Of a stretch of 64,000 bases of DNA, positions 27,304 to 34,983 are shown piece by piece. A program made the position numbers and the translations under genes. Origin of the DNA: Desulfobacter sp. (GTDB lineage: Bacteria; Desulfobacterota; Desulfobacteria; Desulfobacterales; Desulfobacteraceae); contig CP054837.1 in assembly GCA_028768525.1 (NCBI GenBank), positions 1,904,001-1,968,000 of the forward strand, written 5' to 3'. The notes beneath the pieces are model-generated. The model searched no databases. It saw only the letters and a program-made list of their open reading frames with translations, and was not told where the DNA came from. Numbering within the stretch: position 1 is the first letter of the stretch; every line of letters starts with the position of its first letter.

Positions 27304-27319
27304 AGCAAATAATATGCCA
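27304..27319 (-). promoter_or_regulatory. sigma-54 promoter of the TPR-activator operon
   Basis: The minus strand reads TGGCATATTATTTGCT, a -24/-12 match with GG-N10-GC, about 45 bp before the TPR start. It implies that the FlrC-like activator is itself made under sigma-54 control. Confidence 0.9.
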
Positions 27320-27439
27320 TGTCCCTTACACGCATATCATATCAGACCAGACCGGCAAATAAAAGCCCGGAGACCGTCTTAACAACCCGGGAAAGCATGC
27401 AAACAGAATGTAAAAAGGAGGGGAATCCGTCGGAACGCG

Positions 27440-28498
27440 TCAAAAAACCGGCATTTCGTCTTCAGGCTCAATGTTCAGCTTTTTGATTTTCTCCACCAGG
27501 GTGGTGCGGTTCATTTTCAGCATCTCGGCCGCCCGGGCTTTCACCCAGCCGGTTTCGTTGAGGGCATGGGCAATCAGGGCCCTCTGGTAAAGCTCCACTG
27601 CCTCCGAAAACCCAACACCGTTCTTGAACACCGAGACCACTGAAGGAGAGCCCTGACCGGGCGTGGCGCCGGACATGCAGGTGGGAAGGTCATGGGCCGG
27701 TACAAGATCCTCTTCCACCAGAACGGAGATCCGCTCCACCAGATTTTCAAGTTCCCGGATGTTGCCCGGCCATTCATACCGCATCAGCATGTCCCGGGCC
27801 TCAGCCGTGAATTCTTTTGGGCGGTAATCGGCAGAGCGCCGGACCAGCACCTCCTGAAAATGGTCAACAAGGGGCATGATATCCTCGGTCCGCTCCCTCA
27901 GGGGCATAATACGGATGGGAATCACGTTGAGACGGTAATAGAGGTCTTCCCGGAAGGTACCGGTTTCAATGGCCGCAGGAAGGTCTTTATTGGTGGCGGA
28001 AATCACCCGGATATCCACCTCAATGGTCTGGCTGCCCCCTACCCGCTCAAACTGCCGCTCCTGAAGGGCCCGCAGCAGTTTAACCTGGAGCTCCGGACTC
28101 ATATCCCCGATTTCGTCCAGAAAAATAGTACCCTGGTCGGCGATTTCAAACCGGCCTGTCCTTGACCGGTGCGCCCCGGTAAAAGCCCCTTTTTCGTGGC
28201 CGAACAATTCGCTTTCAAGGAGTTCTCCGGGGATGGCCCCGCAGTTTATGATCACCATGGGGCCGTTTCTTCTGGCGGAATTCTTATGGATGGCCCGGGC
28301 GATCAACTCCTTGCCCGTGCCGCTTTCACCGGTGATCAGCACAGAGGAATCCGACTTGGCTACCTTGCGGGCCGTATCCAGCACATTGGCCAATGCGTTG
28401 CTGACACCGGCAATGCCTGTGCGGTCAAAGCCGTCAGCATTTTTTTCCGTTCCCCTGGCAGGGCACTCACCGGTTCGGACCGTCGAAGCAAGGCTCAT
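27440..28498 (-). CDS. receiver-less sigma-54 activator, FlrA/FleQ-type
   Basis: The 352 residues start with a short unstructured lead (about 27) and go straight into an AAA+ domain. That domain has Walker A GESGTGKELIAR, GAFTGA, FLDEIGDM and an arginine-finger region. A Fis-like helix-turn-helix ends it (WVKARAAEMLKMNRTTLVEKIKKL), very like FleQ/FlrA. FleQ and FlrA normally have an N-terminal domain of about 120 residues, which is absent. It is a good candidate for the master activator that turns on the TPR-flrC promoter 120 bp downstream. Its ATG overlaps the cheY stop by 4 bp. Confidence 0.88.
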   Translation of the reverse strand: MSLASTVRTGECPARGTEKNADGFDRTGIAGVSNALANVLDTARKVAKSDSSVLITGESGTGKELIARAIHKNSARRNGPMVIINCGAIPGELLESELFGHEKGAFTGAHRSRTGRFEIADQGTIFLDEIGDMSPELQVKLLRALQERQFERVGGSQTIEVDIRVISATNKDLPAAIETGTFREDLYYRLNVIPIRIMPLRERTEDIMPLVDHFQEVLVRRSADYRPKEFTAEARDMLMRYEWPGNIRELENLVERISVLVEEDLVPAHDLPTCMSGATPGQGSPSVVSVFKNGVGFSEAVELYQRALIAHALNETGWVKARAAEMLKMNRTTLVEKIKKLNIEPEDEMPVF

Positions 28499-28875
28499 TT
28501 GAGAATCTTTGTCAGCTTGTCGGAAATGGCCTCGGCAGTGAAGGGCTTGACAACATAATTGGAAACGCCGGCCTGCACCGCCTCAATTACATTCTGTTTC
28601 TGGGCCTCTGCCGTCACCATGAGGAAGGGAGCGGTTTTATATTTGGCGCTGGCACGAACCTTCTTCAACAATTCAAGGCCGGTCATCTTAGGCATGTTCC
28701 AGTCGGATATGATCAGGTCAATATCCTGACTCTCAAGGACATCCCATGCGGTTGTACCATCATCAGCTTCCACCAGATTTTTAAAACCAAGCTGTTTTAA
28801 GATGTTCTTTAAAATACGGCGCATGGTTGCAAAATCGTCAACTATCAGAACCTTGATGGATGTGTCCATTGCCAC
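28495..28875 (-). CDS. cheY: CheY, chemotaxis response regulator
   Basis: This is a single-domain receiver of 126 residues with all active-site residues: D13/D14, phosphoacceptor D58 (ISDWNMP), T88 and K110. Phosphorylated CheY binds the FliM N-terminal peptide, which is intact in this window. The start is GTG at 28875, spaced well from AAGGAGG. An ATG two codons later is the alternative. It lies 33 bp after cheX and overlaps the FlrA-like gene by 4 bp. No CheA is in the window. Confidence 0.93.
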   Translation of the reverse strand: MAMDTSIKVLIVDDFATMRRILKNILKQLGFKNLVEADDGTTAWDVLESQDIDLIISDWNMPKMTGLELLKKVRASAKYKTAPFLMVTAEAQKQNVIEAVQAGVSNYVVKPFTAEAISDKLTKILK

Positions 28876-28908
28876 ATTTTCCTCCTTAATCGGGTTGAAG
28901 CCCCTCGT

Positions 28909-29370
28909 CTACCTGTCAAAACACACCTCAATAGTAAATTCCCCACCGTCGGTTTTAAACGGAATGGCGATTTTCGGTCCGTCCACATAATGCCTGATGG
29001 TATGATTCTTACCCGTAATTACAGACGGAATGGCAGCCTTAAATACCTTGCCGATCTCATCCAACTCTTTTCTGGCCTGGCCTGAAATCATATTGGTCAA
29101 CTCGCCCACGGCATCGGAGATATCCTCGTTAAGGGTTTCCATTTCTTCTCCGAGCATGTTTGAAACGACCGTTAAAATGCAGCTTTCTTCAAAGGTAACG
29201 GCTATGGTGCCGTGGGCCACGCCGGTCAACCCGATCACACCGGTCACATCCCCCACGGCGGTTGTCCCTTTTTTTAAATAGGGTTTCCCGGCCTCCACCG
29301 ACATAAAGGCCATGGTTTCCAGGACATTTATGGTTGCGTTAATAAACGGGTTGATTAATTTTACATCCAC
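28909..29370 (-). CDS. cheX: CheX-type CheY-P phosphatase
   Basis: This is a CheC/CheX family member of 153 residues that would dephosphorylate CheY-P. The catalytic ExxN motif is present as E90-L-T-N93 in the helix DAVGELTNMISGQARKELDE. A single motif copy fits CheX rather than CheC. The start is GTG with GGAGG nine bases before. It sits next to cheY, so enzyme and substrate are probably made together. Confidence 0.87.
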   Translation of the reverse strand: MDVKLINPFINATINVLETMAFMSVEAGKPYLKKGTTAVGDVTGVIGLTGVAHGTIAVTFEESCILTVVSNMLGEEMETLNEDISDAVGELTNMISGQARKELDEIGKVFKAAIPSVITGKNHTIRHYVDGPKIAIPFKTDGGEFTIEVCFDR

Positions 29371-29391
29371 AGCCGATTGCCTCCAGGCCCT

Positions 29392-29745
29392 TTAATCCCA
29401 GCTTTGCTCACTGTTGTAACGGACAATATTCTTCAAATGGGTATATACGTCCACGTCCATGGATTCAAATTCAATGCCCACACCGCCATCGCCCTGACGG
29501 GCCACCCGGCCCCGGATCTCCAGGGAAATCTCTTCAATCCCGCCGGTGAGAAAAATATTCACGGTGCAGGGCGCTTCCGGTGAAAAGGCATCATCTGTTT
29601 TGGCAAAAACCCCCTTTTGGCTCAAGTCCTTGGAGCTGGCATTTAAAACGGTCCGGCTGTCACCGGTATCGAATATAATTTCAACTCTGGTAGCAAATCC
29701 CACTCTGGCATATTTTCGTCTGTCATCGTTGTTTACTGCATCCAT
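29392..29745 (-). CDS. PilZ-domain protein (probable c-di-GMP binder)
   Basis: The 117-residue protein is a single PilZ domain: RRKYARVGFATRVEI near the N-terminus supplies the RxxxR-like motif, and the later GVGIEFESMD fits the D/NxSxxG-type strand only loosely. PilZ proteins bind cyclic di-GMP and often brake motility. The HD-GYP gene just upstream would degrade the same messenger. The ribosome site is weak. It is 21 bp before cheX. Confidence 0.85.
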   Translation of the reverse strand: MDAVNNDDRRKYARVGFATRVEIIFDTGDSRTVLNASSKDLSQKGVFAKTDDAFSPEAPCTVNIFLTGGIEEISLEIRGRVARQGDGGVGIEFESMDVDVYTHLKNIVRYNSEQSWD

Positions 29746-29834
29746 AGCCGGTTTACTCCATGTTGGAAATCGTCAGATACCTAAGGTTTTGCCTGGAAAT
29801 CAAATTAGCATATTTTAATTTTAGTCTCAAGCCA

Positions 29835-31367
29835 TTAAAAGTCCTCGGGCATATCCTGATCGGCAATGCGCAGAAATGCGTCAACCGCCTCAGGATCAAA
29901 CTGCGTACCCGAATTTTCGGCGATAATGGCCAGCACATCCTTTTTGTCCATTTTTTTCCGGTAGGCCCTGTCCGAGGCCATGGCGTCGTAGCAGTCCGCC
30001 ACGGACATAATCCTGGCAAGCTTTGGAATCTGGTTCCCCTTCAACCCGTCGGGATATCCGTTGCCGTCAAACCGCTCGTGGTGGTGGCGGATGATTTCCA
30101 TTTCCCGGTCCCAGAGCCCCAGCTTGCTGATGATATCGGCACCGATCACCGGGTGCTCCTTTATTTTCTCATACTCGTCTTCCGTGAGCCGTCCCGGTTT
30201 AAGCAGGATATCGTCCCGGATGCCGATCTTGCCGATGTCATGCAAACTACCGGCAAAATTAATGACATCAAGCTCCTCTTCGGTACACCCCATTTCCTCG
30301 GCAATCATATGGGCGTACCTGGCCACCCGCGTAGAATGCTTGCGGGTATACAAATCCCTTACCTCAAGGGCGGTAACAAAGGCATAGAGGGTTGAAAACA
30401 GATTCTCATAAATATTTTCATATAAAGCGATATTCTCAATGGCGGAGGCGGCTTTCTGGGTGATAAAATTCATGTAATAAATGTCCTGCTCGCTGAAAGC
30501 CCGCCCGTTTTCAAATATATATGCCGAGGCAACACCGAATATTTTATCCCTGATCTTGAGGGGAACCCCCATGAAAGAACGCACCGGCTCTCCCAGGGCA
30601 TTGGTACTCCCGGCACCGGCGATCAGGCAGGGGTTCTCATCCCCCTCCAACGATTCCACGATAAAGGCCTTGGCCTGTTCGGGGATATCACTGCTGTAGG
30701 ACTTCAGCACCAGGTCGTCCTCATATCCGGAACTGGATTTTGCCACCAGCACCAGAGACCGGTCCTGTTCCGAATAAATATGAAAAAACACCTTGTCCGC
30801 CTTGAGTTCCTCGACCCCCAGGTCCACCACCTTATTAAAGATGCCGTAACTGGAATCTGTGGCGGCAAAGTCTTCCATGACCCGGTTCAAGGTATTGACC
30901 TCTTCCACCCGCCGGATCAGTTCCTCGTTGAGCTTGCGAAGCCGCTCCTGCCGTTCCACCTCCTCCTTGAGGATAAGATTTTCCACAAAAAGCTCCCGCT
31001 CGCGCAGGATCCGGGTGAGGGTCAGTTCCATCTGTTCCAGGTTAACGGGTTTGATCAGGTAGTCCACAACCCCGTTTTTAAGGGTCTGTATGGAATTCTC
31101 CAGGGAAGGGTATCCCGTCATGACCACAACGGGGAGGGTGCTCTCAATCTGCCGGACCCGCTCGGCCAGTTCCAATCCGTCCATAACCGGCATATTGATA
31201 TCAGTGAAAATACAGCCGATATTGATGCGGTTGATAATCTCCAGGGCCTCGGCCCCGTTACCGGCGGTGTAAACTTCATATCCTTTTCTTTGAAAATATC
31301 CTTCAGTGACGTCCAGAATCCCTTCTTCATCGTCCACCACCAGAATTTTGACGCTTTCTTTATCCAT
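29835..31367 (-). CDS. response regulator with GAF-like and HD-GYP domains (c-di-GMP phosphodiesterase)
   Basis: The 510 residues contain a receiver (D12/D13, phosphoacceptor D56 in FTDINMP, T84, K106) and a coiled linker. A GAF-like domain follows (about 165-310, with VRSFMGVPLKIRDKIFGVASAY). The HD-GYP domain has SLHDIGKIGI, HHHERFDGNGYPDGLKG and the final NSGTQFDPEAVDAFL. The metal- and GYP-motif residues are kept, so c-di-GMP hydrolysis is expected. It heads the PilZ-cheX-cheY-activator series (89 bp before PilZ). Its partner kinase is not in the window. Confidence 0.92.
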   Translation of the reverse strand: MDKESVKILVVDDEEGILDVTEGYFQRKGYEVYTAGNGAEALEIINRINIGCIFTDINMPVMDGLELAERVRQIESTLPVVVMTGYPSLENSIQTLKNGVVDYLIKPVNLEQMELTLTRILRERELFVENLILKEEVERQERLRKLNEELIRRVEEVNTLNRVMEDFAATDSSYGIFNKVVDLGVEELKADKVFFHIYSEQDRSLVLVAKSSSGYEDDLVLKSYSSDIPEQAKAFIVESLEGDENPCLIAGAGSTNALGEPVRSFMGVPLKIRDKIFGVASAYIFENGRAFSEQDIYYMNFITQKAASAIENIALYENIYENLFSTLYAFVTALEVRDLYTRKHSTRVARYAHMIAEEMGCTEEELDVINFAGSLHDIGKIGIRDDILLKPGRLTEDEYEKIKEHPVIGADIISKLGLWDREMEIIRHHHERFDGNGYPDGLKGNQIPKLARIMSVADCYDAMASDRAYRKKMDKKDVLAIIAENSGTQFDPEAVDAFLRIADQDMPEDF

Positions 31368-31410
31368 CGAAAATCAACCTGTTGTTAATCGCTTCTGAAA
31401 GTTAAGGGTA

Positions 31411-31439
31411 AATGTATATGAAAGCACTATTTTTAGCAA
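31411..31439 (-). promoter_or_regulatory. possible sigma-70 promoter of the HD-GYP gene
   Basis: On the minus strand TTGCTA, 17 bases, then TACATT (four matches of six in each box). It lies about 45 bp before the ATG, in the AT-rich divergent region. This is weak evidence on its own. Confidence 0.4.
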
Positions 31440-31515
31440 CAAAAATCAAAATGCGGCATATTTGAAATATTGAGAATATAATTCTTTTATCTTTCTTTTT
31501 TATAGTGCAAAATTC

Positions 31516-31544
31516 TTGACACAGCCTATAAAAATGAATATTTT
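31516..31544 (+). promoter_or_regulatory. sigma-70 promoter of the asnC-lysA-cutA unit
   Basis: TTGACA (31516-31521), 17 bases, TATTTT (31539-31544), in an AT-rich stretch. The -35 box is perfect. The leader to the regulator ATG is about 70 bases. Confidence 0.72.
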
Positions 31545-31620
31545 ACAAAAAGCGACCGGTTCAACATAGAATACACAGTCAACCAGAAACAAAAGCAGTA
31601 CAACCTTCGGACAAAAGCGT

Positions 31621-32079
31621 ATGGATAAAACAGACCTTCAGATTCTCAAAATTTTACAGAAAAAAGCAAGAATACCCAACGTAGAAGTGGCAAGAACCAT
31701 TGGAATGGCGCCGTCCGCGGTTCTTGAACGCATTAAAAAACTGGAGGCCCGGGGGGTCATCCAGGGATATGAGGTCCGGCTGAACCCCGAAATGTTCGAC
31801 TGCGCCATGACGGCCTTTGTACATGTCAGGGTCAGCCCGCCCTCAATGATCCAGAATGCGGGCGAACAACTGGCCGCCATTGAACAGGTTCAGGAGGTCC
31901 ACTATCTGGCCGGGGAAGACAGCCTCATGGCCAAGATCAAAACATCGGGAAACAGGGAGCTGGATGAGGTGATACGCAAAAAAATCGCCGCCATAGATGC
32001 CGTTGAAGGTACCCGGACATCCATTGCCCTTTCCTCCTTTAAGGAAAGCGCCAAGATAAAACTGCCGGATCAGATTTAG
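31621..32079 (+). CDS. Lrp/AsnC-family transcriptional regulator
   Basis: The 152 residues have an N-terminal winged helix-turn-helix (MDKTDLQILKILQKKARIP, then VARTIGMAPSAVLERIKKLE) and a C-terminal RAM ligand-binding domain (VHVRVSPPSM, VHYLAGEDSLMAKIKT). Such proteins sense amino acids. It lies 34 bp before a diaminopimelate-decarboxylase-like gene, so control of that gene by lysine or a related amino acid is a reasonable inference. No strong ribosome site is seen before the ATG. Confidence 0.9.
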   Translation: MDKTDLQILKILQKKARIPNVEVARTIGMAPSAVLERIKKLEARGVIQGYEVRLNPEMFDCAMTAFVHVRVSPPSMIQNAGEQLAAIEQVQEVHYLAGEDSLMAKIKTSGNRELDEVIRKKIAAIDAVEGTRTSIALSSFKESAKIKLPDQI

Positions 32080-32113
32080 CCGGCATCCTAAATATAGATA
32101 AGGAAACAGCACC

Positions 32114-33373
32114 ATGCCCATGTCAACCGAATTCAAAAGCAGATTGACCCCCATTTTAAAGGATATTGTCAGCACCTTCGGCACCCCTTTTCATATTTAC
32201 GATGAAGCCGGGATCCTCAGTACATGTCAAGAACTGAACACGGCATTCTCACCCATTGAGGGATTCAAGGAATTTTTTGCCGTCAAGGCCCTGCCCAATC
32301 CCTCTGTCATGGAAATCCTGAGATCCCAGGGGTTTGGATTTGACTGTTCATCCGTACCGGAACTCACCCTGGCCAGACGAATCGGCAGCACCGGAGATGA
32401 CATCATGTTCACCTCAAACAATACCAGCCGGGCCCAGTTCACCGCCGCCCTGGACCAGGAGGGGTGCATCATCAACCTGGACGATATTTCCCTGCTGCCC
32501 AAGCTTCCCCAGATGCCGGAGCTGCTCTGCTTCAGATACAATCCCGGGGCAAAACGGAACGGCAACAGCATCATCGGCAACCCCCTGGAATCCAAGTACG
32601 GCGTCAGCAACGACCAGGTGGTCCGGGCCTATGAGCTGGCCCGGGACGCAGGGGTGAAACGCTTCGGCATCCATACCATGCTGGCCTCCAACGAACTGAA
32701 CCACCAGTACATGATCGATACGGCGGATATGCTCCTGGAACTGATTGGGGAAATCCACGGCAAACTGGGCATCAAATTTGAATTTATCAACATCGGCGGG
32801 GGCCTGGGCATCCCCTACCTGCCCGAGGCCCCCCGGTTCGATATCCAGGCCATGGCCGCCGGCATTGTGGCCTCCTTTAAGGACTTTAAAGAGAAAAACG
32901 GATGGATCCCCCGGCTGTATATGGAAAGCGGGCGCTATATCACCGGCCCCCACGGCGCCCTGGTGACCTCCGTGATCAACCACAAGGAAATCTACAGAAA
33001 ATATGTGGGCGTAGACGCCTCCATGTCCGCCCTCATGCGGCCGGGCATGTACGATGCCTACCATCATATCCATATTTTGGGCAAAGAATCCGGCCTGCCC
33101 GTAAAGCCCGTGGATGTGGTCGGCGCCCTGTGTGAAAACAACGATAAATTCGCGGTTCAGCGGGACCTGCCCGAAACCAGCGAGGGGGACATCCTCATCA
33201 TCCATGACACCGGCGCCCACGGCCATGCCATGGGATTCAACTACAACGGCCACCTGCGCCCCAAGGAACTGCTGTTGAAAACAGACGGCAGCGTAGCGCT
33301 TATCCGCAGGGCCGAAACCATGGACGACTATTTTGCCACCCTGAACTTTACCCCCAAAACCATGACCCCCTAA
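32114..33373 (+). CDS. lysA: PLP-dependent decarboxylase, diaminopimelate decarboxylase-like
   Basis: This is a fold-type III decarboxylase of 419 residues. K58 in FFAVKALPNP is the PLP lysine. NIGGGLGIPY is the phosphate loop, ESGRYITGPHG the arginine-bearing substrate motif, and GALCENNDKF plus HGHAMGFNYNGHLRPKELL are the C-terminal dimer elements. The best reading is LysA, which makes lysine from meso-diaminopimelate. A related decarboxylase (ornithine/arginine or carboxynorspermidine) cannot be excluded, and there are no neighbouring lysine genes. AAGGA precedes the ATG. Confidence 0.78.
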   Translation: MPMSTEFKSRLTPILKDIVSTFGTPFHIYDEAGILSTCQELNTAFSPIEGFKEFFAVKALPNPSVMEILRSQGFGFDCSSVPELTLARRIGSTGDDIMFTSNNTSRAQFTAALDQEGCIINLDDISLLPKLPQMPELLCFRYNPGAKRNGNSIIGNPLESKYGVSNDQVVRAYELARDAGVKRFGIHTMLASNELNHQYMIDTADMLLELIGEIHGKLGIKFEFINIGGGLGIPYLPEAPRFDIQAMAAGIVASFKDFKEKNGWIPRLYMESGRYITGPHGALVTSVINHKEIYRKYVGVDASMSALMRPGMYDAYHHIHILGKESGLPVKPVDVVGALCENNDKFAVQRDLPETSEGDILIIHDTGAHGHAMGFNYNGHLRPKELLLKTDGSVALIRRAETMDDYFATLNFTPKTMTP

Positions 33374-33383
33374 AGGAGGCCCC

Positions 33384-33695
33384 ATGTCCTATTGTATGGT
33401 ATTGGTCACCTGTGAAAGCCAGGCCGAGGCCCATGGCCTGGCCGGGAAACTGCTGGAGAAAAGACTGGCCGCCTGCGTCCAGATCCACCCGGTGACCAGT
33501 ATCTATACCTGGAAAAACAAGGTTCACACCGATCCTGAATTCCGAATGGTTATCAAGACAACGACAGAACTCTATCCTGCAATTGAAAAATTCATTGCCG
33601 GGCACCACGGATATGAGGTGCCCCAGATCATCAGCGTCCCCATTGAACAGGGACTTCCATCCTATCTAAACTGGATGGATGAGCATACCCGATAA
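33384..33695 (+). CDS. cutA: CutA-family divalent-cation-binding protein
   Basis: This is a small trimeric protein of 103 residues with the family pattern: YCMVLVTCESQAEAHGLAGKLLEKRLAACVQI (in part), SIYTWKNKV, EFRMVIKTT, HGYEVPQIISVPI and a C-terminal YLNWMDE. CutA proteins bind copper and other divalent cations. The physiological role is still uncertain. It begins 10 bp after the decarboxylase stop with AAAGGAGG before the ATG, so it is the last gene of that unit. Confidence 0.92.
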   Translation: MSYCMVLVTCESQAEAHGLAGKLLEKRLAACVQIHPVTSIYTWKNKVHTDPEFRMVIKTTTELYPAIEKFIAGHHGYEVPQIISVPIEQGLPSYLNWMDEHTR

Positions 33696-33728
33696 GCGAG
33701 TTTTCAAACCAGGCCCAAGGCCGATAGA

Positions 33729-33752
33729 AGCCGCCTCAAATTTTAAGGCGGC
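33729..33752. terminator. hairpin between convergent genes
   Basis: agccgcct (33729-33736) and aggcggct (33745-33752) form an 8-base stem around an AT-rich loop, 34 bp after cutA. It overlaps the stop codon of the minus-strand lipoprotein gene. It could serve as a terminator in both directions but lacks a long U-run. Confidence 0.5.
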
Positions 33753-34371
33753 TGAAATGGATATCCAGGGCGTCATCCATATTCTCCCTCAAATTCAAAT
33801 CCAGCGTCTCTTTATCCTCTCCGGATAATTCATCCCATGTTGGGGCAAGCCCCTGGACAGGCAAAAAGGAAAACTGTACCAGGGGATTGGTGCGGATCAC
33901 CCGGGGACTGTGCTGGCGGCGCATGGCCAGGTAAAAGGAGACAAAAGACCGGGGAGAGTGCCCCGGGGAAAGTCGGCCGCCGTCAAACCCGTATCCTGCC
34001 GCTGCCGGGCAACCGGGCAGTCCTTCCGGGACAATTTCAAGGAGCATGTCCACCCGTCCGGTCAAAAGGGAGGATTCATTTTCAACCGCCAGCACCTCAT
34101 ATCCCAGATCTTCCAGGTACCGGCCCACACGCTCCATCACCCTTATTTTCAGGGAAAGTCCCTGGATGGCTCCGGCGGCATCCCCATTGCCTGGGAAAAA
34201 ACAGGCATGGTCGGGGAGGGAGTTCATCACCCCGAAGCGGAGAGGCGTTATCGCCTCGGTGTCGGACTCAAACCAGGCGCAGCCGGCCATAAATATCAAA
34301 ACGGCAGCAACCGCTGCCGCCCCAAATCCTCTTTTGAAACGAATCTCAGCACCTGTACCCAAACGTCTCAT
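33736..34371 (-). CDS. putative lipoprotein, unknown function
   Basis: The 211 residues have a hydrophobic N-terminus and a lipobox-like FMAGC with Cys at residue 31, so it is probably membrane-anchored. The body contains EITPLRFGVMNSLPD-like and GRVDMLLEIVPEGLPG stretches, loosely like a solute-binding fold, but I do not recognise a family. The ATG sits only one base after AGGAGA. A TTG at codon 4 has better spacing and may be the true start. It follows the GNAT gene by 20 bp. Confidence 0.6.
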   Translation of the reverse strand: MRRLGTGAEIRFKRGFGAAAVAAVLIFMAGCAWFESDTEAITPLRFGVMNSLPDHACFFPGNGDAAGAIQGLSLKIRVMERVGRYLEDLGYEVLAVENESSLLTGRVDMLLEIVPEGLPGCPAAAGYGFDGGRLSPGHSPRSFVSFYLAMRRQHSPRVIRTNPLVQFSFLPVQGLAPTWDELSGEDKETLDLNLRENMDDALDIHFSRLKI

Positions 34372-34391
34372 TCTCCTGTACGGGTTTACGC

Positions 34392-34832
34392 CTATTGGTT
34401 CCGGCGGTAATGAAGAACACCATTTTCTTCCCCTATAAAATCCATGCCCGCATACTCGGCAATTCGCGCCGACGCCGGGTTATTTTTTTTAATTTCCGCC
34501 CGGACAGGCCCTGAAATCCGCCCTGCCGCCAAAGCCACCATTTGCTTGGCCACCCCCCTTCCCCTGGCTTGGGGGGCCGTGGTCCAGGATAGCTCCCATA
34601 CACCTCCGGACAGGTCCGCCCGCACCGTACCCACGGGCACACCGGCCTCCTGGGCAATTAACAATTGGCGATTGCTGTCCGCCAATACGCAGGCCAGCCA
34701 GACCAGATGTTCTTCCCGCTCCACCGGCGATGTATTCCGGCTGGATTTCCTGGTGTCTGGATCGTTTCGCCATTCCATGGTGATATCCGCATCCGCCATG
34801 GTGGCAGGACGCAATGTCAATGTGCCGTTCAT
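34392..34832 (-). CDS. GNAT-family N-acetyltransferase
   Basis: The 146-residue protein has LTLRPATMADADITMEWRND at the N-terminus, typical of RimJ/L-like GNATs, and an acetyl-CoA loop RGRGVAKQMVALAAG. The C-terminus has NNPASARIAEYAGM. I start it at the ATG at 34832, which has AGGAGAAG nine bases before. The open frame runs ten codons further upstream without a ribosome site. The substrate is unknown. The 151 bp between it and ugpC holds only an imperfect GC-rich hairpin. Confidence 0.8.
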   Translation of the reverse strand: MNGTLTLRPATMADADITMEWRNDPDTRKSSRNTSPVEREEHLVWLACVLADSNRQLLIAQEAGVPVGTVRADLSGGVWELSWTTAPQARGRGVAKQMVALAAGRISGPVRAEIKKNNPASARIAEYAGMDFIGEENGVLHYRRNQ

Positions 34833-34983
34833 GCCGTTTCTTCTCCTGGCGGAGTTAATCATTGCACAAGAAATTTTTCATGGAAACGCCGGGCCGGGGC
34901 TGAAAAGCAGCCGTGGCGCCGGACCTGTCCGGTTTTACGGGCAAGGTCCCGGCCCTTTATTCGATGGGTGAATAAAACAATGT

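Noticed and set aside
34863..34983. Possible terminator after ugpC
   Set aside because: A hairpin can be drawn only with a bulge and has no U-run. I cannot support it.
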